Shown: positions 19,561 through 27,500 of the stretch, in pieces
Position numbering within the stretch: position 1 is the first letter of the stretch
How the letters are laid out: every line of letters starts with the position of its first letter
NCBI GenBank assembly: GCA_015478945.1
Contig: JABUQX010028347.1
Span: 10,001-37,500 of the forward strand
Direction of reading: 5' to 3'
Source of the DNA: Trachelipus rathkii
Lineage: Eukaryota > Arthropoda > Malacostraca > Isopoda > Trachelipodidae
DNA: 27,500 bases
The notes under the pieces: generated by a model
The model's database searches: none
What the model was told of the DNA's origin: nothing
What the model saw: only the letters and a program-made list of their open reading frames with translations
Program-made: the position numbers and the translations under genes

Positions 19561-20439
19561 CATTCCAAAACTCAGTCCCCCATAAAACCAAGAGTAATTC
19601 TTTATGCCATTCAAAATAACTAATAAAACATCTTAAATAAAGATTTTAAACATAAACACAAACGAAGGAACAAAATCTGAATAAAAAGAGAGGGAAACAA
19701 ATCATGAAACAACAAATGAGAAAAAAAAAAACCTTTTTGTGATTACAACGATGACTTCGATAGCAGCAGTCTGCCTGCTCAAAATTTTTAAATAATCTTA
19801 CCGTCGTAGAATTTCATATACATCATGTAGATGTATGAAGTTAAATGAAAAATGATGGCACAAATGAAAATCTAAATAGAACCAATAGCGTCACAACTCA
19901 AATAACTCACTCATCGGTTGAGAGTGATCGTTCTCGCCCCCCATCACCCGAACCACATCGAAGAACTAGGAAAGTACTCTCTGTTGCATTGAATTCCGCG
20001 GTTTGATAACAAGGGATTGTGCAGTGAAAGTGGTTAGTATAGAGTGAATTATCTATTTACGCTATATTTTTGTTACTGATAATATTGAAAAGGTTCAACT
20101 TCTTGGTCCTCTCTTTCGGTTATAACTTCAAGAATAACCTATCCTATCAACGACCAAACATATGAAGATGGTTCGCCTTGTTAACTGAAACTTAAGCTCC
20201 ATCGGATAAAGAGAAAGCTGAAATTTTTTTTCGGCAGGAAAGAGCTTAAACCTGGTGAAAAGCCCACTGCATATCTTAACAGAAATTAAAGCATCTTTAG
20301 GAATCCGCAGTTATCTAATGGCTTTTACATCCAAAATGAAAACCTTAGTGAAACAGATGTAGTTTCTTCGTGTTTCTACCTGAGGATCTCGGTACGGTTA
20401 TTAATGTATGAAAGGACGATGCGGAAACACCTATTCATA
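19561..20439. other. No recognised feature
   Basis: Mixed-composition DNA. I see no coding frame, tandem repeat or RNA gene. Confidence 0.35.
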
Positions 20440-21045
20440 AAAATTGGATCCGAAGCGCAAGCTGTGTGTTCATCGCGAATCACCAACGTCACTAAGTACC
20501 AACAATCCTATCCAGATTATTCGCAGGTCAATGCTGCATGACTCCAACTTACTCTCCCTAACCAGGGCAATAGTCACTTCCCCAACCCTAGGAAACGAAG
20601 ACCACTTCACACAAATGATATTGGCCCAAATAAACATCGACTAATGAGGTATGTTCCAGAATGTTGGACGGCCCTCCAACATATTCAAGTAAATCCATCC
20701 ATAGATCTATCGGATGTCTCGTAATGATTAATGGTTGGGCACACAGAGGTCGTTCCTCTCCTGCGACTGGGACAGAGGTCGATCTACCGTCGTCGATCAA
20801 CCTTCAGGATTTAAGCAAAAAGAATTCACTGGACCCCTTTGCTATTACCATTTCACATTCCGTGAAATGTGGCTAGCAGGTGCCAAGGAGGCACTTGCAA
20901 AATGGCTCATTTGTCATTTGTTGGCACAAGCGCCATCAAAAAACAATGCTGGACCTACTTCCCTACCTTCGCCAGGGAAACTAAGTATAGGGTTGGAGTT
21001 ACGCCCCTGTACAAAAAAGGTGCCTATTTCATGCCTTTATAAAGC
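20440..21045 (+). pseudogene. Possible Gypsy-type gag remnant
   Basis: This stretch is less AT-rich than its flanks and has overlapping broken frames. Near 20835-20870 the text reads GPLCYYHFTFRE. After a one-base frame change it gives a C-x4-C pair (RCQGGTC) and then WTYFPTFARETKYR. A C-x3-H...C...C arrangement after a proline/serine-rich stretch is typical of the C-terminal gag of some arthropod Gypsy elements. No protease or RT follows, and AT-rich DNA starts at 21050. The identification is weak and rests on one motif. Confidence 0.3.
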
Positions 21046-21945
21046 GTAAAATTTGAATTCTGTGAATTGAATTTTTAAACTATCAATTATATCTACTCTG
21101 AAAAATTCATCTAACCTACATCAATTGTAAAAATAATTTGAGAGAATATTCAATGTTGACAATACAATTTTGACAAACATTGAACTTGTCATTTAAGTTA
21201 TCCACATTGTTTATGGATTTTTTACAAGATTTGTTAATTAAGGATTTTTCAGTAAAAAAATCTCACAATTATACATGGACTGCATATGTGTATGCCACTA
21301 ATTCTTAGTTATATGCGAAATTAAATCTAAATATTTCCAATGTTAATAAATGGATTATTTTGTATTAAACTTATTTTGAATTTTTTGGGGGAAAATGTTT
21401 TCAATTCCCTGTAGAAAAATCTGACCATGTTGAAATCATATGCTGCCGGAGTCAGAGCTTTTGAAAGGGTAGGATATCTGGTAAAAGCAGGATACTGTTG
21501 CATCACTATAATTTACTTTTCATTTGATTGTTGTTATTTTTTTTGTTTTATTAATGATGATTTATCGAGAATAATACATTCTTTTCATCTTGTATCCATA
21601 CAACTGGGTTCGATGAACTATTTTGAATTTAAAGAGTGCTCTCTGTGTTTTCCGGATTCAGTGAAATTTATGAAAAATATTTGTGTAGCATATAATGCAA
21701 TTTTAAAGCAATTACCTTGTTTTTCCTCACATTTAAGTTTAGGTTTAATATAGTTTTACACAAATATATTTTGGATAATGCTCAAGAAAATTCTTAGACC
21801 TCTGTTTTAGACCATTAATAATTAATATGCTTTGGTCAGTAACACTGAGTAGCTCTGAAGTAAATTCTCATTATAAAATTAGGTGTCTAAAGAGTCAAAA
21901 TGTTGTATGAAAGTAGTTTTGGCAAGTTTTTTTTATGGAGTTCAT
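21046..21945. other. AT-rich DNA without a recognised gene
   Basis: One open frame of 108 codons (21427-21753, plus) begins MLKSYAAGVRAFERVGYL. It has no recognised domain and no supporting context, so I do not call it a gene. Confidence 0.4.
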
Positions 21946-21990
21946 AATATATATATATATATATATATATAATAATATATATATATATAT
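21946..21990. repeat. (TA)n microsatellite
   Basis: It ends exactly where homology to the Copia 5' region begins at 21991. Confidence 0.95.
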
Positions 21991-22127
21991 TTACTCGCAA
22001 CCTCTGCTGTTTCTCCTTTTTTTCCTTTATCCATCCTTACTTAAAGCTAAAAAAAAACAAAAAAACTAAAGAATATTGAACTTTACACTGGTCTGGCCTG
22101 GCTAGAGAACTACGCTCTGCTACCAGT
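21991..22127 (-). mobile_element. Truncated second Copia copy: primer site, leader and first gag codons
   Basis: It is identical over all 137 bases to 27224-27360. On the minus strand it contains the primer site (22125-22114), leader, gag ATG at 22034 and 14 codons (MDKGKKGETAEVAS), then stops at the (TA)n tract. This is what would follow a 5' LTR, so the LTR at 22128-22986 seems to serve as the 3' LTR of one element and the 5' LTR of the next. Confidence 0.85.
22114..22125 (-). promoter_or_regulatory. Primer binding site of the truncated copy
   Basis: The minus strand reads TGGTAGCAGAGC, two bases after the LTR end. It is the same as at 27347-27358. Confidence 0.8.
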
Positions 22128-22986
22128 TGAAAATAAAATGATACAAGCTAGCTATACTCACGATGATAATGCTTCGGCGTTCAACTATTCTTCCTTTACT
22201 TCCTTGAGTGACTTCTTTGAGTTCGGATTGAGAGATAGATCTACTTATGATGTTGCAAAAAGAAAAGCATAGATATACATATATATGAACATTAAAAAAT
22301 AATATGAATAATTAATTAAATGATTATATAGGTATGATATAGTTATAGTTAATATAGTTAATACAGTTACATATATAAATATATATATATAACGTACTTC
22401 AACAAAGAACTAAAAAGAAAATTACATACAAGTTGCTCAGGACCCCCTGTGCACAGCGTACCCTTTTCAACCAGTTATGCAACCTTATTTCCCCCCTTAA
22501 GAACAAAAGACCCTGAGAATGAAATGTATAGAGAAATAAACTCCACTTTATTTGCAAGATATCTATGTTATCTTATTGCTGATTTTATTTATGACCTATC
22601 CTTCTTATTCCTATCTCCTTTCCTAATGACATTGAAGGCAAGAGTGTCGCCTTATATTTCCTTCCTTTTACGTCCTTATATTATATCTTATATAATAACA
22701 TATATTACACAGTCCGTAGTTATTATTTTATTATATTATACTATATTATATCAATGTTCAATAAGCACTGAAACACAAAAAAAACTATATGTAACAAACA
22801 CAATAAAGATATATTAAATAAAATTAAAAAGTAACTTGTGTAAACGAAAAAACTCTCTCAAGAAAATCCTTGATGAACTTGATGAACAAACTTCCTCTTC
22901 TAATCGAATCTGATCAATCTGAAAAGAGAAAAGAAACAAAAAAAACATGCAAAAACAATCATTCTTATACCTTTCTCTCTCTCTCA
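22128..22986 (-). repeat. Copia 3' LTR, 859 bp
   Basis: The boundaries fit LTR rules. On the minus strand it begins TGAGAGAGAG right after a polypurine tract and ends TTTTCA two bases before a tRNA-iMet primer site. The terminal dinucleotides are TG and CA. Its first 139 plus-strand bases are identical to 27361-27499. A TATAAG word lies near its minus-strand start (about 22963-22968) and could be a promoter element. The inside is very AT-rich and contains no gene. Confidence 0.85.
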
Positions 22987-23003
22987 CTCCCCCTCTCTCA
23001 CTA
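22987..23003 (-). promoter_or_regulatory. Polypurine tract
   Basis: The minus strand reads GAGAGAGGGGGAG immediately before the TG of the 3' LTR. This is the usual RNase H-resistant primer for plus-strand DNA synthesis. The purine-rich stretch continues into the LTR as GA repeats, so the exact border could differ by a few bases. Confidence 0.75.
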
Positions 23004-23480
23004 ACCCCTATTTCCCTCCACATAACCCTTTATACCCGTCACATCAACTCTAGTCTTTGTAAAGACATCAGCTAGTTGATTTTTAGTATCCACCCATTTC
23101 ACTTCCGTTATCTTCTTCTCCTCTAACATCCATCTGATCCATGCTACATCTATTCTTAATCCTTTACTCAACACCTTCGTTTCAGAATAAACCGCATTTT
23201 TAAGGGTCTTACTGTCGGTATACACTCTCACAGGTAACTTACTACACCCAATCACTTCTCTCCAGCATTCCTCCACAAACAACCCAGCTTCCACCCCTTC
23301 GATAAACCCGATTGCCTCTGCCTCTATAGTGAACCTGGCCACCCTCTTCATGCACCTAGACTTCCAAGCAATAGGACAGGTATTACCCTGTTTATCCTTC
23401 AAACACACAATGTAACCTACCTGAGGATTCACTCTTTCCTCATTGCCATAAGAGGCATCAGTATACACTTCAACTTCCAC
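23001..23480 (-). CDS. pol: Copia RNase H domain (3' part of pol), frame-shifted from RT
   Basis: RNase H removes the RNA strand during reverse transcription. The 159-codon frame begins inside the domain. VEVYTDASYG gives the first catalytic D (about residue 8), TIEAEAIGF the E (about 53-55), VYTDSKTLKNAV the second D (about 89), and NQLADVFTK the last D (about 138). The stop lies 13 bases before the polypurine tract. The frame stays open upstream of 23480 and can be followed back to the shift near 23537-23560 (words NILKRGKS and GIWLSRLKDS). The listed ATG is therefore not a true start. Confidence 0.9.
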   Translation of the reverse strand: MEVEVYTDASYGNEERVNPQVGYIVCLKDKQGNTCPIAWKSRCMKRVARFTIEAEAIGFIEGVEAGLFVEECWREVIGCSKLPVRVYTDSKTLKNAVYSETKVLSKGLRIDVAWIRWMLEEKKITEVKWVDTKNQLADVFTKTRVDVTGIKGYVEGNRG

Positions 23481-23533
23481 ACTATCTTTTAGTCTACTCA
23501 GCCATATACCTATACTTACACTCTTCCCCCTCT

Positions 23534-25384
23534 TCAGTATATTAACTTCCTCATTTCTTCAACTTTCCCTCCCTTAAAGAATCTGCTTCTATCACTCACA
23601 GCATAAGATAAATCTGGTCTTGTCTGCCCGCTTAGCCAATTAATTTGTCCCACCAACGACCTATATAACGTCAATTCTCTTTCATTCATATCCCTATCAC
23701 CAAAAAACTCTCTTTTTTCAGGTATCCTTATCCCCTCTAAGTACCTTTCTTGTTCCAACCAGATTCCATTCTCACAATCTTTTATATTAACACCAATATA
23801 TTTAAAACCTTCCTCTTCTTCAGACCCTATTTCTAGTTTTTCTTTCATCTTTTCTATTACCTCCTTGATAAACCCATCCGTTCCACCAAAACAAAAATCG
23901 TCAACATGCGTGCACATGATTCCTATTAAACCGTCCTCATTCTTCCAAAAGAACAACGTTGATTCCAACTTACTTTTCTGTCCTCCTAATTCCTTAATTA
24001 TTGACACTACCTTGTTGTACCATGCCCTAGCTGTGTCCTTTAGCCCATATACGGTTTTCCTTAATTCCCATACAAAACCCCTTTCCTTTGCCTCTTTCGG
24101 GGGGTTAACATAAACCTTTCTCTTAATCCTGTCCCCTTGCAAATACGCTGATTTAATATCTATCGAGCTACACTTCCAACCTTTACTCTTAATGATGCCT
24201 AAACAAAACCTTAATACTTCTCCTGAACAGGTTGGTGCCTCAGTAACTAACCCATCTCCATCTTCCTCAAACCCCCTTGCTACCAAACGAGCCTTACATA
24301 TCACTTCATTATTTTTTAACTTTTCGGTCACCACCCATCTTAAAGATATCAATTTTTGCCCTTTCTCTTTTACCCTTTGAAAAACATCATTTGCTTTCCA
24401 ATTTTCTATTTCTTTCAACTTTGCATTCAATATTGTTTCATCATCCCTATCCCCAAACCAAACCTCAGCTTCATCTTCTATACTTTCGATATTCTTATAT
24501 TCTCTTAAGTCTATCCATTTCATCTCACCACTCGCCATATTCTGTACATTATAGCTATCACTCCATTTTTTGCTATTGGCCTTACCTGCTCTACTGAGAA
24601 CCTTTATATCCATGCTTTCTTCGCTGTTCCTATCTGTACACTTATATCTTTTTCCTATTACAATTTTTGGTATTACATCCCCAACAATTTCTTCTTCTTC
24701 TTCTTCCTCTTCTGAGTTATCATCTTTCTCTTCTTCACCCCTTTTTCTTTCCTCTGCCCCTTGTGTCACTTGTGTTTCATCATCTTCGTAGATAATATCC
24801 CTGAAACTCCCTTCCTTGCTCTCGGCCATCTCATCTTTGTCACCTTTGTCCTTATCAGTCTCTTTAGGGACCCCTTCTAACCTTGTTATATGTATCCGGG
24901 CTACATCCCTTAAAGTCCCTCCGTGTTTTACAACGACCGTCTTAACGTCACGTCCAATCACCCTTGCAGGTCCCCTCCACTGCTTATCAATCTCTCGCTT
25001 ATTGTACACCTCCTCTCCTGGTTCAGCCAACTCCAACTTATGATCACGTAATTGACCTTTCATTGCCCTTTTTATCTTCTCTTCTGCTTCTTGTTGTATA
25101 TGTATCACCCGAGCTTTCGATAAACCCTCCAATTGTTCCTTTATCATTTCAGACTCACTACCCAAAATACCTATATTCCTATCTTCCTCAGATGTATTAT
25201 TTGGCAATCTAACATTCCTTCCAAAAACTAACTGATTTGGTGAATACCCATTCCTGTCCAGTAGACTATTCTTAGCTGATACCGACCAAGACAGACTAGT
25301 TCTCCTTCCTTGTCCATCCTCCTTCAGCTTTCTCATCGAGTCCTTCAACAAACCCACAATTTTTTGCACTGACCATTGCTCCAC
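23534..25384 (-). CDS. pol: Copia integrase C-terminus and reverse transcriptase (pol middle part)
   Basis: The frame has 616 codons. Residues about 10-170 are the end of integrase with the C-terminal word WRGPARVIGRD to HGGTLRDVARIHITRL. A charged linker with a Glu run (about 224-232) follows. The reverse transcriptase spans about 340-600: KARLVARGF (365-373), SIDIKSAYLQG with catalytic D at 410, VYGLKDTARAWY (445-456), CTHVDDFCFGG with the DD pair at 495-496 (the usual YVDD is HVDD), and LVGQINWLSGQTRPDLSY (577-594). The first codons belong to the middle of integrase, so the ATG is not a real start. It ends at a TGA caused by a frame change relative to RNase H. Confidence 0.93.
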   Translation of the reverse strand: MEQWSVQKIVGLLKDSMRKLKEDGQGRRTSLSWSVSAKNSLLDRNGYSPNQLVFGRNVRLPNNTSEEDRNIGILGSESEMIKEQLEGLSKARVIHIQQEAEEKIKRAMKGQLRDHKLELAEPGEEVYNKREIDKQWRGPARVIGRDVKTVVVKHGGTLRDVARIHITRLEGVPKETDKDKGDKDEMAESKEGSFRDIIYEDDETQVTQGAEERKRGEEEKDDNSEEEEEEEEIVGDVIPKIVIGKRYKCTDRNSEESMDIKVLSRAGKANSKKWSDSYNVQNMASGEMKWIDLREYKNIESIEDEAEVWFGDRDDETILNAKLKEIENWKANDVFQRVKEKGQKLISLRWVVTEKLKNNEVICKARLVARGFEEDGDGLVTEAPTCSGEVLRFCLGIIKSKGWKCSSIDIKSAYLQGDRIKRKVYVNPPKEAKERGFVWELRKTVYGLKDTARAWYNKVVSIIKELGGQKSKLESTLFFWKNEDGLIGIMCTHVDDFCFGGTDGFIKEVIEKMKEKLEIGSEEEEGFKYIGVNIKDCENGIWLEQERYLEGIRIPEKREFFGDRDMNERELTLYRSLVGQINWLSGQTRPDLSYAVSDRSRFFKGGKVEEMRKLIY

Positions 25385-26262
25385 GGGCTTTCAGCCGCAG
25401 TTGCCCACTGAATTATACCAAACCTTTCCCATAACAATTTCATCTCCTCATTTTGAAATTCCAGACCATTATCACTCAGCAATTTGTTAGGTGTACCAAA
25501 TACGCTTATCCATTTATACAACACTTTTTCCACTATTTCTTTTGGCTCTTTACTCTTCACCCAACAAGCCTGGCAATACCTTGTGCTCACATCTATCATA
25601 ACCAAAAAACGTTGTCCTTCTAATTCACCCAAATCCATAGCTACAACTTCATTAAACTTCCTCGCTAAAGGAAGTCCTACCACAGGCCTACTCGGTGTTC
25701 TTTTATACCTTCTACATGTATCACACTCATCACTTGTTTTATCCAAACAGTCTCTTATTAATTTCCAATCTTCCCCATTGATCTCAGTCCTATAAGCATT
25801 CCTCATTAAATCCCATAACCTTTCCTTTCCCGGATGCCCAAACTGCATATGAAGTCTTTTGACCATCCTTTCCCTATTCCTCTCATCCAACAGATCCTCT
25901 TTTGTACCACCATGCCACCAAACACTCTTATTTAAACCCCTTCTCAAATAAATGGTTAAATGCCCCTTATCATTAGGCCAACACTTCACTCTCATACCAT
26001 CAAATACCCCTATAATCAATTCATTTTTCCTGAAATTAAGACTAACTTCCATTCTTCTTAGTGATTCATTCCCCATTAACCAGGGAATGTCCCCCTTTAC
26101 AACCTCTGTAATCAAGAAAAATTTCCGATCACCAACATAGCACGGTATTTGTAGTTTTTTAATTAATGGATATACTGATTCCCCGAAAACATAATTACCC
26201 TCTATCCCTTCCATAGACTCCCGCATCTCCTCTATCTCCTTCTTATTCATACTTCCCACCAC
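25345..26262 (-). CDS. pol: Copia protease C-terminus and integrase core (pol first part)
   Basis: The frame is in phase with gag and separated from it only by a TGA. Residues 1-75 finish the aspartic protease (GDIPWLMGNESLRRM near 57-71). The integrase zinc-binding HHCC motif is H138, H143, C180, C183. The catalytic core shows VVAMDLGE with D210 and LLSDNGLEFQ with D264. The expected third acidic residue, about 35 residues later after SPWSNG, falls exactly where the frame breaks. Neither frame shows a Glu there. The break is near 25360-25372, next to a run of six A on the coding strand. The listed start is a GTG and not meaningful. Confidence 0.92.
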   Translation of the reverse strand: MVGSMNKKEIEEMRESMEGIEGNYVFGESVYPLIKKLQIPCYVGDRKFFLITEVVKGDIPWLMGNESLRRMEVSLNFRKNELIIGVFDGMRVKCWPNDKGHLTIYLRRGLNKSVWWHGGTKEDLLDERNRERMVKRLHMQFGHPGKERLWDLMRNAYRTEINGEDWKLIRDCLDKTSDECDTCRRYKRTPSRPVVGLPLARKFNEVVAMDLGELEGQRFLVMIDVSTRYCQACWVKSKEPKEIVEKVLYKWISVFGTPNKLLSDNGLEFQNEEMKLLWERFGIIQWATAAESPWSNGQCKKLWVC

Positions 26263-26271
26263 TACGCCTAA

Positions 26272-27267
26272 TCATTTTTCTCCTATTACATTTTTTTGAC
26301 ATCCTGTATCAATTATGGCTCCTATATCTTCATATTCCTTGTCCTTATCTCTCTCCTCTATTCTACTACCTTCTCCATAGAAGGCCTGAGGTTCTCCCTG
26401 TCTCAACCAACCTCTCCCTCTTCCCATACCCCTTAATCCTCCAGCACCTCTCTCCTCTTTTCTTCCTACTCCTGCATTTTCTGTCTGTCTTCTCCAACGC
26501 CCTTTTTGTGGACAATCCACAGCAAAATGATACTCAGATCTGCAAACAATGCATTTCATCACATGTCCATATTGATTTCTAGGATTAGTCCCTTTATTCT
26601 TACCTTCCTCATAACCTTTCCTTTGTTCAGTCCACCAACCCTTGTTGTCCTGTGCCTTCTCTTTTTTTCCACCTATGCCCTCACACACATTTATAAGCCC
26701 GTCCTTAAAAGTCTGGAATACATAGCTGTCCTTTCCACAGTACACCAATACCATCTGCTTCTGGGTTAGTTCAACATTAGCCCCCTCTAGCAGGTGAACG
26801 CATCTCATATCTTCTCCTAATTCCACTCTACCTGCTTTCTTACATTTATCTTCTATCAATTCGTATCTACCTACATACTCTCTCATGCTTTCTCCTTCAT
26901 TTCTCTTAATGTAGAAGTACTCCAAGATTCTGTCATATCTGTCTCTATGCTGCTCTTTCCCGTATCTTTTATCTAATTCTGTTAAAATTTTCTGCACACC
27001 TTCCTCTTTACCTAAACCATCCAAATTAACGTTATATACATACTCAAAAGCCTTTCTTCCTAAAGTCATCAACAACTCCCCTCCAGGGCATTCATAATCC
27101 TTTCCATCTAACTTCACCCACCAATCCACTCGTTTTTTCCACATCTCATAATCTTCGGCATCAGTACTATCCCCTTTAAAAGGGGGGCACAGCCTCCTCC
27201 CTCTCTTGCCTTCAATTCCATCATTACTCGCAACCTCTGCTGTTTCTCCTTTTTTTCCTTTATCCAT
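26272..27267 (-). CDS. gag: Copia gag with start of protease, ends at in-frame TGA
   Basis: The frame has 331 codons from an ATG 80 bases after the primer site. Residues 28-200 are the capsid-like part (PPFKGD, YEMWKKRVDWWVK). The zinc knuckle CX2CX4HX4C is C239, C242, H247, C252, which would bind the genomic RNA. A Gly/Arg-rich linker at about 270-290 follows. The aspartic protease begins with GAIIDTGCQKNVIGE, with the catalytic DTG at 320-322. TGA at 26274-26272 stops the frame 9 codons after DTG, yet the same frame continues openly as protease and integrase. The stop is therefore either a nonsense mutation, a readthrough signal or a sequence error. Confidence 0.93.
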   Translation of the reverse strand: MDKGKKGETAEVASNDGIEGKRGRRLCPPFKGDSTDAEDYEMWKKRVDWWVKLDGKDYECPGGELLMTLGRKAFEYVYNVNLDGLGKEEGVQKILTELDKRYGKEQHRDRYDRILEYFYIKRNEGESMREYVGRYELIEDKCKKAGRVELGEDMRCVHLLEGANVELTQKQMVLVYCGKDSYVFQTFKDGLINVCEGIGGKKEKAQDNKGWWTEQRKGYEEGKNKGTNPRNQYGHVMKCIVCRSEYHFAVDCPQKGRWRRQTENAGVGRKEERGAGGLRGMGRGRGWLRQGEPQAFYGEGSRIEERDKDKEYEDIGAIIDTGCQKNVIGEK

Positions 27268-27346
27268 CCTTACTTAAAGCTAAAAAAAAACAAAAAAACT
27301 AAAGAATATTGAACTTTACACTGGTCTGGCCTGGCTAGAGAACTAC

Positions 27347-27358
27347 GCTCTGCTACCA
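27347..27358 (-). promoter_or_regulatory. tRNA-iMet primer binding site
   Basis: The minus strand reads TGGTAGCAGAGC, starting two bases after the LTR. It is complementary to the 3' end of animal initiator tRNA-Met (TCTGCTACCA) over about 11 of 12 bases. Primer use of iMet is common in Copia elements. Confidence 0.85.
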
Positions 27359-27360
27359 GT

Positions 27361-27500
27361 TGAAAATAAAATGATACAAGCTAGCTATACTCACGATGAT
27401 AATGCTTCGGCGTTCAACTATTCTTCCTTTACTTCCTTGAGTGACTTCTTTGAGTTCGGATTGAGAGATAGATCTACTTATGATGTTGCAAAAAGAAAAA
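27361..27500 (-). repeat. Copia 5' LTR, 3' part only
   Basis: The plus strand begins TGAAAATAAAATG, identical to the 3' LTR over 139 bases. The last base of the window differs (A against G). If the length matches the 3' LTR, about 720 bp lie beyond the window. Confidence 0.9.

Larger units (their letters stand above)
22128..27500 (-). mobile_element. Ty1/Copia LTR retrotransposon, nearly complete, 5' LTR cut by window end
   Basis: From right to left on the minus strand: partial 5' LTR, primer binding site, gag, protease, integrase, reverse transcriptase, RNase H, polypurine tract, 3' LTR. Integrase before RT defines the Copia order. The internal part is 4374 bp, normal for the superfamily. 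The coding region was probably one gag-pol frame and is now split by a TGA in protease and two frame changes of single-base-deletion type. The wording around RT (VYGLKDTARAWY, THVDDFCFGG, LVGQINWLSGQTRPDLSY) matches animal rather than plant Copia lineages. The near-perfect match of repeated ends argues for recent activity. Confidence 0.9.

Noticed and set aside
20661..20876. Host exon
   Set aside because: The frame is short, overlaps two other open frames and fits better with a decayed gag, though weakly.
21427..21753. 108-codon plus-strand frame
   Set aside because: It has no motif, no splice or promoter context and no homologue I can name.
22449..22817. 122-codon plus-strand frame in the LTR
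   Set aside because: It lies in AT-rich LTR sequence and has no domain.
23865..26769. Plus-strand frames opposite the Copia element
   Set aside because: They are antisense shadows of gag and pol.
27347..27358. tRNA gene fragment
   Set aside because: Only the 12-base complement of a tRNA 3' end is present, placed exactly as a primer site.

Overview
The window reads as repeat-dense animal nuclear DNA, most likely from an arthropod and perhaps a decapod crustacean. Three things suggest this: long (TA)n arrays every 1-2 kb, a Copia primer site matching the 3' end of animal initiator tRNA-Met, and a LINE on the minus strand whose wording resembles jockey-like elements I associate with decapods. 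The host assignment is inference. I see no convincing host gene, rRNA, tRNA or CRISPR. Almost everything recognisable is a transposable element or its debris, and most junctions fall at or near (TA)n tracts.

Layout. 1-1700: an old dispersed repeat with a hairpin, AT tracts and internal reiterations; a diverged second copy lies at 7860-9000. 2395-4890: a broken Maverick/Polinton relic on the plus strand, with a penton-like minor capsid gene, an adenain-like protease, an unrecognised gene and the integrase C-terminal half. 5326-6895: a broken LINE on the minus strand. 9955-11650: a second broken LINE, minus strand. 12689-13132: a 444-bp non-autonomous DNA transposon with inverted ends and an 8-bp target-site duplication. 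13365-15200: a third LINE relic, plus strand. 15735-17540: a degenerate satellite with a unit of about 120-130 bp. 17639-18581: a Merlin (IS1595/ISXO2-type) transposase relic whose 3' end forms a fold-back with a second, inverted copy. 18712-21945: mostly unassigned AT-rich DNA with a possible Gypsy gag remnant at 20440-21045.

21991-27500: the best preserved object, a Ty1/Copia LTR retrotransposon on the minus strand. It shows part of the 5' LTR, a tRNA-iMet primer binding site, gag with a CCHC knuckle, protease, integrase, reverse transcriptase, RNase H, a polypurine tract and an 859-bp 3' LTR. The coding region is broken three times (one in-frame TGA and two single-base-type frameshifts). 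Even so, 275 of 276 bases match between its 5' end and the block at 21991-22266. The 3' LTR is followed by a second primer site, leader and the first 14 gag codons of another copy before a (TA)n tract begins. This looks like a tandem, LTR-sharing array, or an assembly collapse that mimics one.

The genes do not form a cellular pathway. They are independent mobile-element modules. Within the Copia element, gag would form the particle, protease would mature it, RT and RNase H would copy the RNA primed by tRNA-iMet, and integrase would insert the DNA. This copy could not do so alone as written.
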